Shown: piece by piece, positions 26,151 to 37,351 of the stretch | Numbering within the stretch: the first letter of the stretch is position 1 | Layout: each line of letters opens with the position of its first letter | DNA from: Blasia pusilla | Lineage: Eukaryota > Marchantiophyta > Marchantiopsida > Blasiales | Direction of reading: 5' to 3' | NCBI GenBank assembly: GCA_050084515.1 | Contig: CM114274.1 | Location: forward strand, 20,274,001 to 20,338,000 | DNA: 64,000 bases | Translations under genes and position numbers: made by a program | The notes under the pieces: generated by a model | What the model was told of the DNA's origin: nothing | Seen by the model: only the letters and a program-made list of their open reading frames with translations | The model's database searches: none

Positions 26151-28699
26151 GAGTTAAATTTCACTAGTCCACGTTACCCTAAGGTCTATTCCATTATGGG
26201 TTAATACTGTGCGTTGGCGCACCACGCTCGTGTGAGTACGAAGGTCTTTTGTGTGAAGGAATACATTGTTATCACGACTCATATAATTCATGTGTACGCT
26301 GCAATGGGGCACGAAACTTGGCACAAAACTCAAAGGATGTGTTTTGACGGATTGGTCGAGTCTCTAATCTTCATTAACTTTTCCATCCCGATTCAGGTAC
26401 GAATTTCGTTATTGTTGTGCTTGCTCGTGCCGACGTGTTTCGTAGTGCCCCGCCTAGTTTGCTTGATCGCTTGAGCGCCGCCTATTACGTTCGTCGCTTG
26501 TTGCTGCATTACTTCGCTCTCCCTTAATCGCTCACTTGCTTGTTCTTTCCTGTTCAATTGGTGAAGCTCTTTCCCTTCTATCTGTCTGTTCATTTGGGAT
26601 TTGATTTCCTGTGTCGCGGCTCCATGAGTTATATCTGCCTGCTCCTTTACTCGGCGCCCTAGATCAATCTCGGCCTTCTCACTTCTCTTTCGATTGTGTG
26701 ACTCTCATTTCTTGTTTCTGACTACTCGCCACATTTACATTTCCGGGTGCTTCCTTTTGAATGAGATTTGTGATTGCTTTCCGCTCAATATTCTTCGATC
26801 ATTTTGGTGTTCGACAGTTTGTGATTACCGACAGGGTGGTCTGTTACTGTTCCTCCTATATATTTCTTTACTGAAAGTTGGTCAAGTTTTACACAATCAC
26901 TGACGAACATGTACGAAGAGATCTCAATTCCATTGACAATGACTTTGTCTTACCAAATTTCTAGACGACATGCTACTAAGCTTGTGCCGCTCCATCTATT
27001 GCAGGTTTGGGTGTTGTGTGATTTCTCAAAGATTCCTTGTGCATTGCGCTCGAAGGTCATATACTTTCAGGAGTGCTAAACTCTACATTTTTTCAAAGCT
27101 TCTCTACTTTGGATGCTAATACATGCTTCGACTCGAATGCGATCTCTCTTCAATGAACAAAGATGTAGTAGACTATACTCTTGAGCTAGACTCGCTTAAA
27201 CACATTGCACCTTTTTGGCATTCCTCGCTCATCAGCTATTTCCATGACTATCGTCACACAGAGTTTTTAGATTGTGGACGTTGCTTCGAGTTGTAAGCAG
27301 GAAAGGGGATAATCAAAGCACAAACTTTGTGGCTACTTTACTCCTACTTCTTCAGTTAATGCAAAATATATTTAGGGAGTGCATGCGTGCATATACTGCA
27401 CTAAATCAAGCTGAACAAAGCTTGACGTTAGTGACGCTGTTGAAGCCTTCATCCGTAGACAGAATCTCTAATGTATACCATTCATCACTCGGTTATTGTG
27501 AGCTCTTTGAGAGACAAAGTGTTATACAAATTTGTGTTATATAGTGTTTGGTATAATGGCCTATTTAGATGGGTATTGCAGAAATTGATGCTGGCGCAAT
27601 ATACTCTAGTAAAGACCTTTCGACTTAGTACATTTTTTATGTGCATTAGTGCACCAGATTTGTATGAGTCACTTAGGCAGTAGTCTCCCGAATAGGAAAG
27701 CCCACTAACATGGGAAATCTGAGTATTCTTAACTTGAGTGAGTGCAGAATTGTTGATACAAACTTAACCTCTGTTTGTCAAGCTCTATTTAGATTTTCTT
27801 ATGCTCATAATAAAACTCTGTGAAGTTGAGGTTTACAAAATTAGGCGTGCTTATAGTTTGCCACATGCACTCTTCAAAATTACGTTTAAGCACATTCCAA
27901 TTGCACTCAACCAGAACATTTATATTCCTTAGTAAACTGAGAATACACTTTTGATCTTATTGTTTCCCAAATTCATTAGTATAGAGTAGGAAAATTGATA
28001 CTCGGTATAGTTGGTAGATCTTGAAGAGTTCTAAACCTCCCCACATGTTGAATCTGTTATGCAGGTGAAGGAGGTAAACAAGACCAATTCATAGGTACGA
28101 CATTAAGTGTAGTCCTTTTCTAAAGTGTCTTTATGTATTTTGAATTTTCATTCTCATAATACTTCAACTTTTCAGTCAATTTGTGTCTAAGGTTGCCTTT
28201 ATATGGAATTGCAACAATAAGCTCGTAGTTCGTTATCCTGTTATAACTATGAGTTAAAGACCTTCAGCCATAGTGAAAAGTCTCGCCCTTACAACATCTA
28301 TGTCCAACATCACAGTAACGTATTTTATTGTAAGCAACTCACAATTTATGTTACATGATTTCTGCTGTAGTTCTAATCTACAACAAACTACCATTGTGGT
28401 AGGCCTTTATATTGAGACAACAATCATTTCACAGATATTTTCATTCACTTTGGTGCCATTGCAAAGAATTCATTCAACACAAATAGTAAACTCGCTTACT
28501 CTCTTATTGGCTTAGATGTACATCTACAGACCACAAAGGAAACTTACAAGCTTAGATCTATGGCTTGATAATTTACATAAAGTTACACTATTTCCTTTGA
28601 ACAATGCAACCTGATCTATTACTTTACAATAAACTGCACTCTTCTTATAGAGTTCATAACCAAATCTGGACTTTAATTTGCCTCAAATGATACGGAGAG
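26151..28699. other. gene-free intergenic DNA
   Basis: No supportable gene. A pyrimidine-rich block at 26390-26700 is open on the minus strand and would encode a Gln/Glu/Arg-rich, coiled-coil-like peptide, perhaps from an old element. The rest shows nothing I can name. Confidence 0.5.
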
Positions 28700-29405
28700 A
28701 AACAACTACCTTGGAGCATACCAATAAAACTACTGTCTCCTAAACTTTGTGATTTTCAAACCATCACAGAGTTCCAGCCTATTCTTATTCTCTATCCAAC
28801 ATACCCTATCATCTAGTATCATTAGCATTAGTGAAATCGGGTGCTTACCTTGTTATGAACATTCAGATATCAGATACCTTATTGCCTTGGATCAGACCAA
28901 AAAAACTACTATCTCTTGAAATTTGTGCTTTTCAAACCATCACAGAGTTCAAGCCTATACTTCTGCTCTGTCCAACATACCCTATCATTTGGTATCATTA
29001 GCATTAGTGGAATCAGATACTTATATTGTTATGAGCATTTAGATATTGAATACCCAACTGCATTGGATCAGACCAATAAAACTATTGTCTCATGAAATTT
29101 GTGGTTTTCAAACCATCAAAGAGTTCGAGCTTGTACTTACTTTCTATCCAATATACCCTATCATCTGGTATCATTAGCATCAGTGGAATCAAGTGCTTAG
29201 ATTCTTATGAAAATTTAGATACCAAATGCAGCTACCTTGGATCAGACCAATAAAACTACCGTCTCCTGAAATTATTGGTTTTCAACCCACCACAAAATTC
29301 CAGCATGTACTTATTCTATATCCAACATACCCTATCATCTGGTATCATTAGCATTAGTGAAATCAAGTGCTTACATTGTTATGAACATTGAGATACCAAA
29401 TACCC
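28700..29405 (+). repeat. four-copy ~176-bp satellite array
   Basis: Four head-to-tail units begin at the word ACCAATAAAACTA (or ACCAAAAAAACTA) at 28720, 28896, 29072 and 29246, so the period is 174-176 bp. Each unit carries CCCTATCATCTGGTATCATT followed by AGCATTAGTG. The units are diverged by perhaps 10-20 percent by eye. The array ends just before the retrotransposon region. Confidence 0.9.
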
Positions 29406-29734
29406 ACATATAAAGTATACAGTCACACTTTGTAATCCAGTTATGTGTGGCTTACACTAGTATCGTTCATCCATTGATATCAATTGCATGCACATGAGGA
29501 TGATAGCCTGGTCGATTTGCCGCACCACGCCGCTTATTGCCGCAAGTTACATGTCTCGGGGAGGGAGAGTGTAGATCGAGTGCCGCATGTTTGGGACGAG
29601 TGATTGAGGGATTACTTGCGAGGCAAGAGTGATCGGGTGAGAAGGGCACCAGGGTCATCACGGCGTCCGTTCAGGACTTTGAGAGGTGAGGTGGTGAACC
29701 CGAGAGTAGCTCTAGAGGTTTTACGCGGAGTGGC
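29406..29734 (+). other. leader of the retrotransposon
   Basis: The stretch lies between the satellite array and the Gag frame. It is GC-richer than the satellite and in the same style as the Gag coding DNA, so it is probably 5' untranslated or frameshifted Gag sequence. I found no primer-binding site I would defend. Confidence 0.4.
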
Positions 29735-30962
29735 GTGAGGTTCCGAGGGTCTTCACTTCAGGGACCACCTCGACCTCCTTCTGTGACATCATCAAATAAG
29801 GGGGAGGGTGTAGAGGAATTTGTGAGCACATCGCCATACATTGTGAGTGGTCCTACTAGTTGGGCGTACGAGATGGACGATCAGGGTAGAGGACCGCGTA
29901 GGTTTTCAAGTGCAGTAGGTACGATTGAGTTGCACGATTTCATAGCAGAGTTTAGGAGTTGGTGCAACTCCCAGCGGGCCAGGAACTCTAGAGAGTTCAA
30001 CCCGTTTACAGCATGGAACGGTATGTTCCAGCATTTAGAGGGGGCACCCATGGACGATTACCATGAGTTTTCCCACAAATATGCTCAGGAGATTGAGGCA
30101 TGGCGACTCTACTACGACCCACACTATGTGTCATGGACGGACCCGTTCCCAGATGAGGAGGAGGAGTCAGGAGAGGCTTCTTCCTCTTCCACTAGTGATG
30201 TTTTAGGAGGGGTCACTCGCATTGGAGCAGTTGCACCATCTAGTCGGGTTCATCCCAGGTTCAACCCCGTGGTTGAGTTCTTTGGTGAGTTGAGGGTGAG
30301 CTACCAAGGGGTACGGACATAAAAGTTGGGGAGCATCCAAAACTTCCAGAGGTGCCTGGGTTAGAGTTTACGTGAGGCGTACACTTGTTTGCGCCAGTTG
30401 ATCAACGTCACTTAGGGGGTGACAGAGGCTCTGGCTATCCAATCATGGTACGCGATGCTGGACCATACCCTGCGGCCACGGGTGCGGGAGGGGGTGCTTC
30501 TTATGAACACCTCTCCTACGTTGAGAGATGTTTTTAGGACCGCCGAGAACATTGAGCGCAACATGGTGGAGGAGACCGTAGCCACCATGGGTTCTAGGGG
30601 AGAGCAGTCGCGATTGGCTGCACCACCTGTGCAATAACGTGGACTCCGAGATAGGTCAACTGTGGCACCACGAGCTCAGGGAGGATACCGAGAGCCCGTG
30701 GCATAGAGACCTGCGCCTTCATATGCGGCTCAACAGTAGTAGCCTACTTTTACTTGTTGGTCATGTGGTGGCGCCCATCATCAGCACCATTGCACTCGTC
30801 AGGGTCATGGACGTATGCCTCAGTATGGAGGAGGAGATGGTGCTGTATCAGGAGGTTATCAGTGTGACTATTGTCAGAGGTATGGTCATACACGCGCCAG
30901 GTGTTTCTGTTTACATCCTGAGTTACGTTCGGACCGAGGGCCAGAGAGGGCACCAAAGTGAG
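29735..30962 (+). pseudogene. Gag-like protein with CCHC knuckle, frameshifted
   Basis: Frames at 29735-30322 (195 codons), 30419-30637 and a third at about 30840-30962 belong together. The first has the Trp/acidic pattern of a retrotransposon capsid N-terminal region (FIAEFRSWCN, AWNGMFQHLEG). The second has the capsid end (IQSWYAMLDHTLRPRVREG, FRTAENIE). The third contains C-x2-C-x4-H-x4-C (CDYCQRYGHTRARC, 30863-30904), the nucleocapsid zinc knuckle. At least two frameshifts separate them. The Gag would package element RNA. Confidence 0.65.
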
Positions 30963-31117
30963 TAGCCAGTCCGGGTGGGCCTAGAGATCGTGCACCAAGT
31001 GGTCCCGTTGGGGGACGAGGAGTTGGAGTTGCCCGACAGGGTGGTGGAGCTGCCCGTGGAGGGGGTAGAGTACCACCACCTAGACGCGCCGAGGGAGACG
31101 CCGGACGTGAGGCTGGG

Positions 31118-31354
31118 ATGGCTGCTCAGATGCAGCAGCTACAGGAGCAGATTACCGCTATGGCATTAAGGTTACCCGATGCCGGATCCATGGCATCGAC
31201 ATCATATGGAGCAGCTAGAGATCTGGAGGATCCTGGTTGCATGTGCGGGGTTGCCCAAATGGAGGCCGCTGCAATTGTGATGCATGGAGCAGCCGTAGAG
31301 TTGGATCCACAACGAGGGGAAGCCAAAAAATAGACTAGGCTTCCTCAGTCTTTC
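31118..31354 (+). pseudogene. linker between Gag and protease
   Basis: A 71-codon frame begins with Gln-rich MAAQMQQLQEQITAMALRL, a short predicted coiled coil, and then has low-complexity Ala/Gly sequence. It lies between the zinc knuckle and the protease and is most likely polyprotein linker. No domain is recognised. Confidence 0.4.
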
Positions 31355-32320
31355 ATGTTGTCCGAAGCGATGAGGACCCCATCGATGGGTCCTCATCAAA
31401 GTTCCTTGAGAGTTGGTGATGTTGTTGGTGTGCATGCACGGAGGGCGATGGGAGAAGCGAGTGCGACGACTCCTATTGTTGATGCTCAGGAGGGGCATGT
31501 GTCGAGCACATTGTTGGGGGCGGCCACCGTTGTGTACCGCACTCCTTTATTTTCTGCTTCCGATGTTATGACGTTGGGGGGTACGCCCGCCGAGGCTTTT
31601 CGGCTGGCCGCGTCGCTATGTGAGCGCAGAGTTGGAGTTCCTGCATCACGTTCTGAGATGATTGCATAGGAGGTGATGGACATGCCCTTGGAGCGGATGC
31701 TCGGACCGTCCACGTCAGATTCATGGCAGGCTGCGCTTGCTAGAATGGCGGAGATGCCCGCTAGACCCGCGATAGAGCGTGCCATGGCTTCTCCTGGTGT
31801 TGTCTTGCTGGATAACCGAGGAGAGGTCTTCCAGTTGGTGAGTCATGGAGGTAGAGCTTTTAGTCCGCAACGCGTCTTGTTGGAGTCAGGAGCGCAACCC
31901 CTGATGTTGGAGAAAGCGTCATTCAAAGGATTGGGCTTGACGAGAGCCGATGTGGAGCGTTGTCCATTCCGGATACAGACATCCTTGGGTGGAGCGAGTA
32001 CCACACAGTATATCACCCGACAGGAGGTCGTGGTGAGGATTCGCTCAGGACATCCTACTGATGAGTCTGTGGTGCGCGCCAAGGCGATAGTGACCTGATG
32101 TAGAGTCCTACGACGTCTTGGTTGGTGGAGCAGTGTTATACCCGATGGGGTTTTCCCTGGATTACTGGGAGGAGTCAACGTCCTACATACCAGGATGGCA
32201 GTCAAGTGATGGGCGCCTTAGCTCATTACCTGTTCGATTCACATGTGCAGTGATCAAGCAACGGCCAAGAGAGATGGCGACCTTAGCAGCATTTAGTAGT
32301 GCCATCACTTGGCCTAGTGA
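31355..32320 (+). pseudogene. retropepsin-like aspartic protease region
   Basis: The frame from 31355 runs through one stop (31670-31672) to 32098, then shifts by one base to the frame at 32118. The protease core reads VLLESGAQPLML near 31880, then SLGGASTTQYITRQEV, and after the shift YDVLVGGAVLYPMGF. In active retropepsins the first motif is D-S/T-G. Here the codon is GAG, so the catalytic Asp is Glu. The downstream ILVG-like motif and the trailing Trp-rich segment (DYWEESTSYIPGWQSSDGR) match the Ty3-type protease arrangement seen in plant and algal elements. Normally it would cut the polyprotein; this copy is almost certainly inactive. Confidence 0.65.
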
Positions 32321-32874
32321 TTTGATTGAGGGACATGTCTATGCAGAGGATACTCCCGTTCCTGAAATTTCTATGGAGAGGAGTGTTATGGTAGGTGCAT
32401 CATTCCGTGGAGGAGAGGTGCCGATGTGGGGCTCGAGTGAGGAGCTTCGACGATTGGCAGATGAGCAGGTGCAGACCGCGTGGAGCGAGGTGTTTGCACC
32501 GGAGCGTGATGGGTCTGAGGAACCCGAGGTAGCAAGGAGTGTTATGATGACATCCTTGGATACCACACCCATTGTGTGGTGTACCACGGAGGAGGGTATT
32601 CGAGTGTTAGATCTCTTTGGAGGGATTAGCACCGGGTTAGCTGCTATTTTGCAGGGAGGAGTGCGAGTACAGCAGTACCTATATGTGGAGAGTGATGATG
32701 TTGCAAGGCGCGTCTCACTACGACATGTGGTGCAATTACGCCTACCTTTTCCTGACTTATTATCTGCGTCTGCAGTACAGGGGTATTAGAGTTCCCTATC
32801 AAGGGATATTTCGTTGTTGGGGGCGTAGGTATTAGAGCGGGTAGGGACCATTGATTTGGTCATTGCCGGTTGGC

Positions 32875-32883
32875 CATGTCAGG
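32875..32883 (+). repeat. left target-site duplication of the transposon
   Basis: CATGTCAGG occurs immediately left of the transposon end GCGGGGGCTGG and is repeated at 43712-43720. The match can be extended to 11 bases (CATGTCAGGGC). Nine bases is typical of Mutator-like elements. Confidence 0.85.
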
Positions 32884-33320
32884 GCGGGGGCTGGTATTCA
32901 GGCAGGAGAGAGTAAGAGAGGAGAGGAAGAGAGAAGAGTCTCTCTTCAAAAAAAAGGGCCAAATCCGCCTCCTCTCTTCAAAACTTTTTGACATATTTGA
33001 AAATTTTGTTTGCTTTCAAATTCATGAAATCTTTAGAAGAGAGTAGGCAGTGGTCCACATGTAACCTGATTTGAGTCCCACCGCCTTCCTTGGCAGTATA
33101 TCTTGTACGCTCTGCAATGTGACACCCATCCAGTATCAATATGTGCTCCGTCCTTGGTAATACCATGATGGCAATCCCATAGGTAGTAGGAATCCAACAC
33201 GTCTGAGAGAAGAAAAGAAGCCTACGCCTTCTTTTACGAGTTGAGGGGAAGGTGCCAAAGTGAAGAAGCCTGCCAGACTGCCTCTTCAGTTGGACCAACA
33301 GGGAATAAGTCCGATCAGGA

Positions 33321-33343
33321 AACCTGTCGGAATCCGACAGGTT
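33321..33343. repeat. single 23-bp palindrome near the left end
   Basis: AACCTGTCGGA, one base, TCCGACAGGTT: a variant of the element's palindrome, outside the coding exons. The equivalent in copy 3 lies near 54239-54264. Confidence 0.85.
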
Positions 33344-33518
33344 GCTTGGAAGTGGTTAAAAAGGTGAAGTGGTCAAAAAGTGAAAAGTTGCAAGCAGGAG
33401 AAATCTGACGGGTTGCAAAATAGAAGTCCGCGGAGTACATAGACGATCACATTCAAAAGACATAAAAGATATTCAGCAAACTTTTAGAAGCACCACCATC
33501 GTTGAAAAAATCTTCTCC

Positions 33519-33524
33519 TTTATT
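33519..33524 (-). terminator. poly(A) signal of the ParB-methyltransferase gene
   Basis: AATAAA on the minus strand, ~120 bases beyond the proposed stop at 33644-33646. The same GTAATAAAGG context is kept in copy 3, both near 54490 and in a duplicated unit near 53765. Confidence 0.5.
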
Positions 33525-34266
33525 ACATCCAAAAAAGCTCTGAATCAGACATTTGATCTATTCTATGAAATCTTTTGCCTCATCATCAAATAACTCCCTA
33601 CTCCAAACGCTGCAATCAAGCTGGGTCCTTGAGTTCTTTGAACTCACTCGTCATCGTCCGAGTGCTCTTGCAAAATTACTTTCGGCCTTGCCCTCCCGAT
33701 TTTCGGAATCGTTGGAAGTGACAATGGTGTCACTACCAATGGTGGGTCTAGAACCGGAGCTCTCGGCTTTGGTGGAGAGTTGTATGCCCCAACGAGCCTT
33801 TTGTATTGTGCCTTTGCCTCCTTGCAAAGGTCAAACAGTTCCTGCCTTCCCTCGAGGCAGAGAATGTTCCTGCCATTCTGCCAGGCGCCTTTGATACTCG
33901 CCCCTGAAAAATCCCACTAAGTCGAACACCAAGTCACTTGGCCTTGAGCAGAGCTCAATGAGCGTTTGCATCAGGGCTGGCGACTTTTCCCTTCCTCCAA
34001 GAAGTGGGGTACCGTCTTGCATGTAAATTCCCGGGGGGAATTGTACAAACTATCTAAGCTGTATCCATGTGAGCATGGATCCACATGATCCTGGATCTTG
34101 AACACCTGGAAGTTGTGCTCGGGCCGAACGAAGTAGTAAACATAGGAGTGGTCCATCTGTAAAGAAGCACGTTGGAAACAATGTCAGCAACTTGGCATAA
34201 TGTGCAACACGTCACCAAAGAACTCCGCTTGACCCTAGAGAACTTTTTTTAAATAATAACATTGGA

Positions 34267-34514
34267 GCAACCTATCGGAGTCCGACGGGTTGTTTTTGTC
34301 CATGACCAACCCGTCGGAAGGTGACGGGTTGTTGGCTTAGAGCAGCCCATGCTTGGCTGAGAGCAACCCGTCGCTTTCCGACGGGTTGCAGCTTTCCGGA
34401 AACACAGGGAAAGATGCAACCCGTCGGAAAGCGACGGGTTGCTCTCAGCCAAGCATGGGCTACTCTAAGCCAACAATCTGCCGCCTTCTGATGGGTTGCT
34501 CATGGACAAAAACA
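34267..34514. repeat. nested palindrome cluster in intron 3
   Basis: Five ~25-bp palindromes (half-site CAACCCGTCGG) lie in a 235-base stretch. Four of them and their spacers form a larger inverted repeat with arms of ~107 bp (34292-34400 against 34405-34514), including AGCCCATGCTTGGCTGAGAG opposite its complement. The cluster lies wholly inside intron 3 (34158-34556) of the ParB-methyltransferase gene. Confidence 0.9.
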
Positions 34515-36599
34515 ACGTCGGAGATATACAATCTGGAGACAGGAATAGAGCCTTACCCGAATCTGACTCGTCACGGATCGGAGTGAGTACTCATTCTTGA
34601 TGATCCACGATTGCGCCGTCCTCCACTTTAACAACCTCTTGACGCACTGGAGGTTGAAAAGCTCGTCCTCACTCCCTATAGTCAAAACTAAGAAGCAGCC
34701 CATGTCACTCAGATAAGCGTCTGCAAAGGAAAACAAGAGCGCGATCTGGTCATAAGAGAGGAGAACATTCCAGTCAGGTACCCCGTCCGACGGATTCTCG
34801 TCCCACAATCGCAACCCCAAGGGCAGATCAGTGATCAATAGATCCACTGCCACCTCTTTGACCACTCCATTCACCGTCCAGGGAGCGTGCCCGTTTCGTT
34901 GAAGCTTCCGTCCCAATGTTGTCAATTTATCAATGGCGGGTGTCGACGCTTGAGAACTGAAAACTTTTCAGCTCATCCAGTAAATTCGTGAATTGAAGGA
35001 GGACGCTTGTCTGGGTCGTTGTTTCTCTATGTCTTCCCAAGGATGATGGACTGTATTCTCCTTGGGACAACCCTGGCACCTCTCGCTTCTGCTTCTCCCG
35101 AGTCTACGGTCGGCTTGTCGGGGTCTCTATGACCTCATACTCTGGTGGGTTTTTTTTTGCGGAGGACTTGGTCCGACCCTCTCTCCCCGCTCGCCCGGAT
35201 GATTCCGGCTCTGGCCTTGAATCTTCCCTCCCCTCGCCTTGCCTTTGAGACCCGATGTGGATTTGTCTTTGGCTGTGCGGACCTTGGAAGCCAACTCAGC
35301 TGTCTCGAGGGCTTGCTCTTCCGCATCTCCTCTGAAGAAGTCTTCAAGCTACAGAAAATTGGGGATGTCGTCTCGTCCTGCGGCCACTGCATCATGAAGC
35401 ACGCGTAAATCTTTCTCGGTGATGTCTTCAGGGTCGTTGAAGTCCAGCCAAATCGGGAAATTCTCCACCTCCCAATCGGACATGTGCTGAGCCATCTCCC
35501 TGTCGTACATGGAGAATGTCTCTCCATCAGGCGGCGAAGCCCAAAATTTGCAGGTTGCCGGTATTTTTCCCCAAGTACCTGCATTCTTACAATGGACAAG
35601 GTACCTGAAGAGCATCCGTTGGGCAGCTCTTAGTCGAACTGAATCGGCCGCCTGCTCTTGAAGATCTCGCTTCTTCTTTGCGAGATCCCTTTTGTTCCCC
35701 TCGATTTCTTCGTCAAGGTTTGCCTGAGGGAGGACGCAATCCTTGTACATCGTCTTGAAACCTGGGTTTTTGATGGGCTTGTCCCGGATGTCATCAAGCC
35801 AAACCTCGAAATCTACAGCACTTTCCAGGTTTGCTTCATCCGAATGGGCTCTAATCTTTTGAGCTCTGCTTGGAGACCGTCCGGCATGGACTTCCCGATA
35901 ACCCGCAACGCGTCCCAGAACGACCATTCGCGGGGCCAGTGGGAGATCACTGGATCAGACACACCCGGAAGATGGTGTGCCGCCCTCTTATGAGCCTCTG
36001 TGCCCTCCTGACTGATGAAAATCAGTCGGATCCTCCTAAACTCGCTTATTCCACACAACGCAAACCGATGTACGCGATCCAGGGACACTTTCTCCCCAAT
36101 CCGACCTTGCGGATCTTCATCCCTTTTCCGCTGGCGCTTGATAATCGCCTTCAGCTCCTTGTAAAACTCCATACCAAGTTCGGGGTTGAGAATGCTGATG
36201 TAGCGCTGCATCTTGCTTGCCGTGTACTTTGTGGCTGCAGATACTGCAGCTTGGTTGAATTTCGTACGCTCAGACCTAGATACTTTCTCCCTCCGCTCCA
36301 GCTCCAATGCAGTGCTCTTCTTTGCGGCCTGTATCTTCGACCAGCAAAGGATTGTGACGGCTGCATCTTGGGAAATAAACTTATTTGCCCAAGTCTTCTT
36401 TTTGATCTATGCACCCTTTGCAAGCATCTCGATTTACAGTATGCGTTGCCCAAGAACCCTTGTACTCTGCCGGGTGCGTCGTAAGCACATTCTGCACCCG
36501 ATCGCAATCCTGGATCCAGTGGTGGGTGACATTCCCCTCCTATACAATCCTGCACATCCAAACTCAATTTCAGAAAATTTGTAAGTTACATGGGTTCCT

Positions 36600-37351
36600 G
36601 CAACCCGTCGGACTCTGACGGGTCGTCACAGCTCAAGGTGAGATTCTAGCAACGAGCTAAATTATGCAACCCGTCAGAGTCCGACGGATTGCATTCAGAT
36701 TTTTGAATGCCTGGTTTCAACCCGTCGGACTCCGACGGGTTGTCAGATAGTCCGTATCAAAAGTGAACATAGCAATCCGTCAGAGTCCGACAGGTTGCGC
36801 AATTGCAATGAAAGCTGAAATTTGACGCGAAAAAGGTAGCTTCCAACTTCCGAATGCAACCCTTCGGACTCCGACAAGTTGCTTTCGGCCAAAAATATAA
36901 AAAAACCTCCAAAAATAGCTTCGAGTCAAGCAACCCGTCGGACTCCGACAAGTTGCTTTCGGCCAAAAACATAAAAAAACCTCCAAAAACAGGTTCGAGT
37001 CAAGCAACCCGTCGGACTCCGACGAGTTGCTTTGGGCCAAAAACATACTAAACCTGTGGTCAGTCGAACAAATTGTCGGAGTCCGATGAGTTGCTTTCTT
37101 CAAAAAACATCCAAAAAAGGCGGCGAGTCGAGCAACTTGTCGGACTGCGACGAGTTTCTTTCGGCCAAAAACATCCTAACCCATTCATCATTCGAGCAAC
37201 TCGTCGGAGTCCAACGAGTTGCTTTCGGCCAAAAACATCCTAACCCATTCATCAATCGAGCAACTCGTCGGAGTCCGACGAGTTGCGTATGGCCAAAAGC
37301 ATCCCAATAACAGTGGCGACCCAAACAACTTGTCGGAGTCCAACGGTTTGC
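36600..37351. repeat. 12-unit palindrome array in intron 2
   Basis: Palindromes with half-site GCAACCCGTCGGA start at 36600, 36666, 36717, 36772, 36856, 36930, 37004, 37068, 37132, 37196, 37260 and 37325. The spacing settles to 74, 74 and then five steps of 64-65. Eleven of the twelve centres read GANTC. Spacers share GGCCAAAAACAT. The array is entirely inside intron 2 (36550-37368) of the ParB-methyltransferase gene. Confidence 0.95.

Noticed and set aside
26393-26700. Minus-strand Gln/Glu-rich frame
   Set aside because: Coiled-coil-like but short and isolated, with no start context or splice partner; kept only as a note.
28720-29405. A tRNA-primer-binding site marking a Copia 5' LTR
   Set aside because: The word recurs once per satellite unit and no LTR or Copia coding region follows.
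30443-31785. Minus-strand frames of 60-100 codons opposite the Gag-protease region
   Set aside because: Shadow frames of GC-rich coding DNA on the plus strand; no domains.
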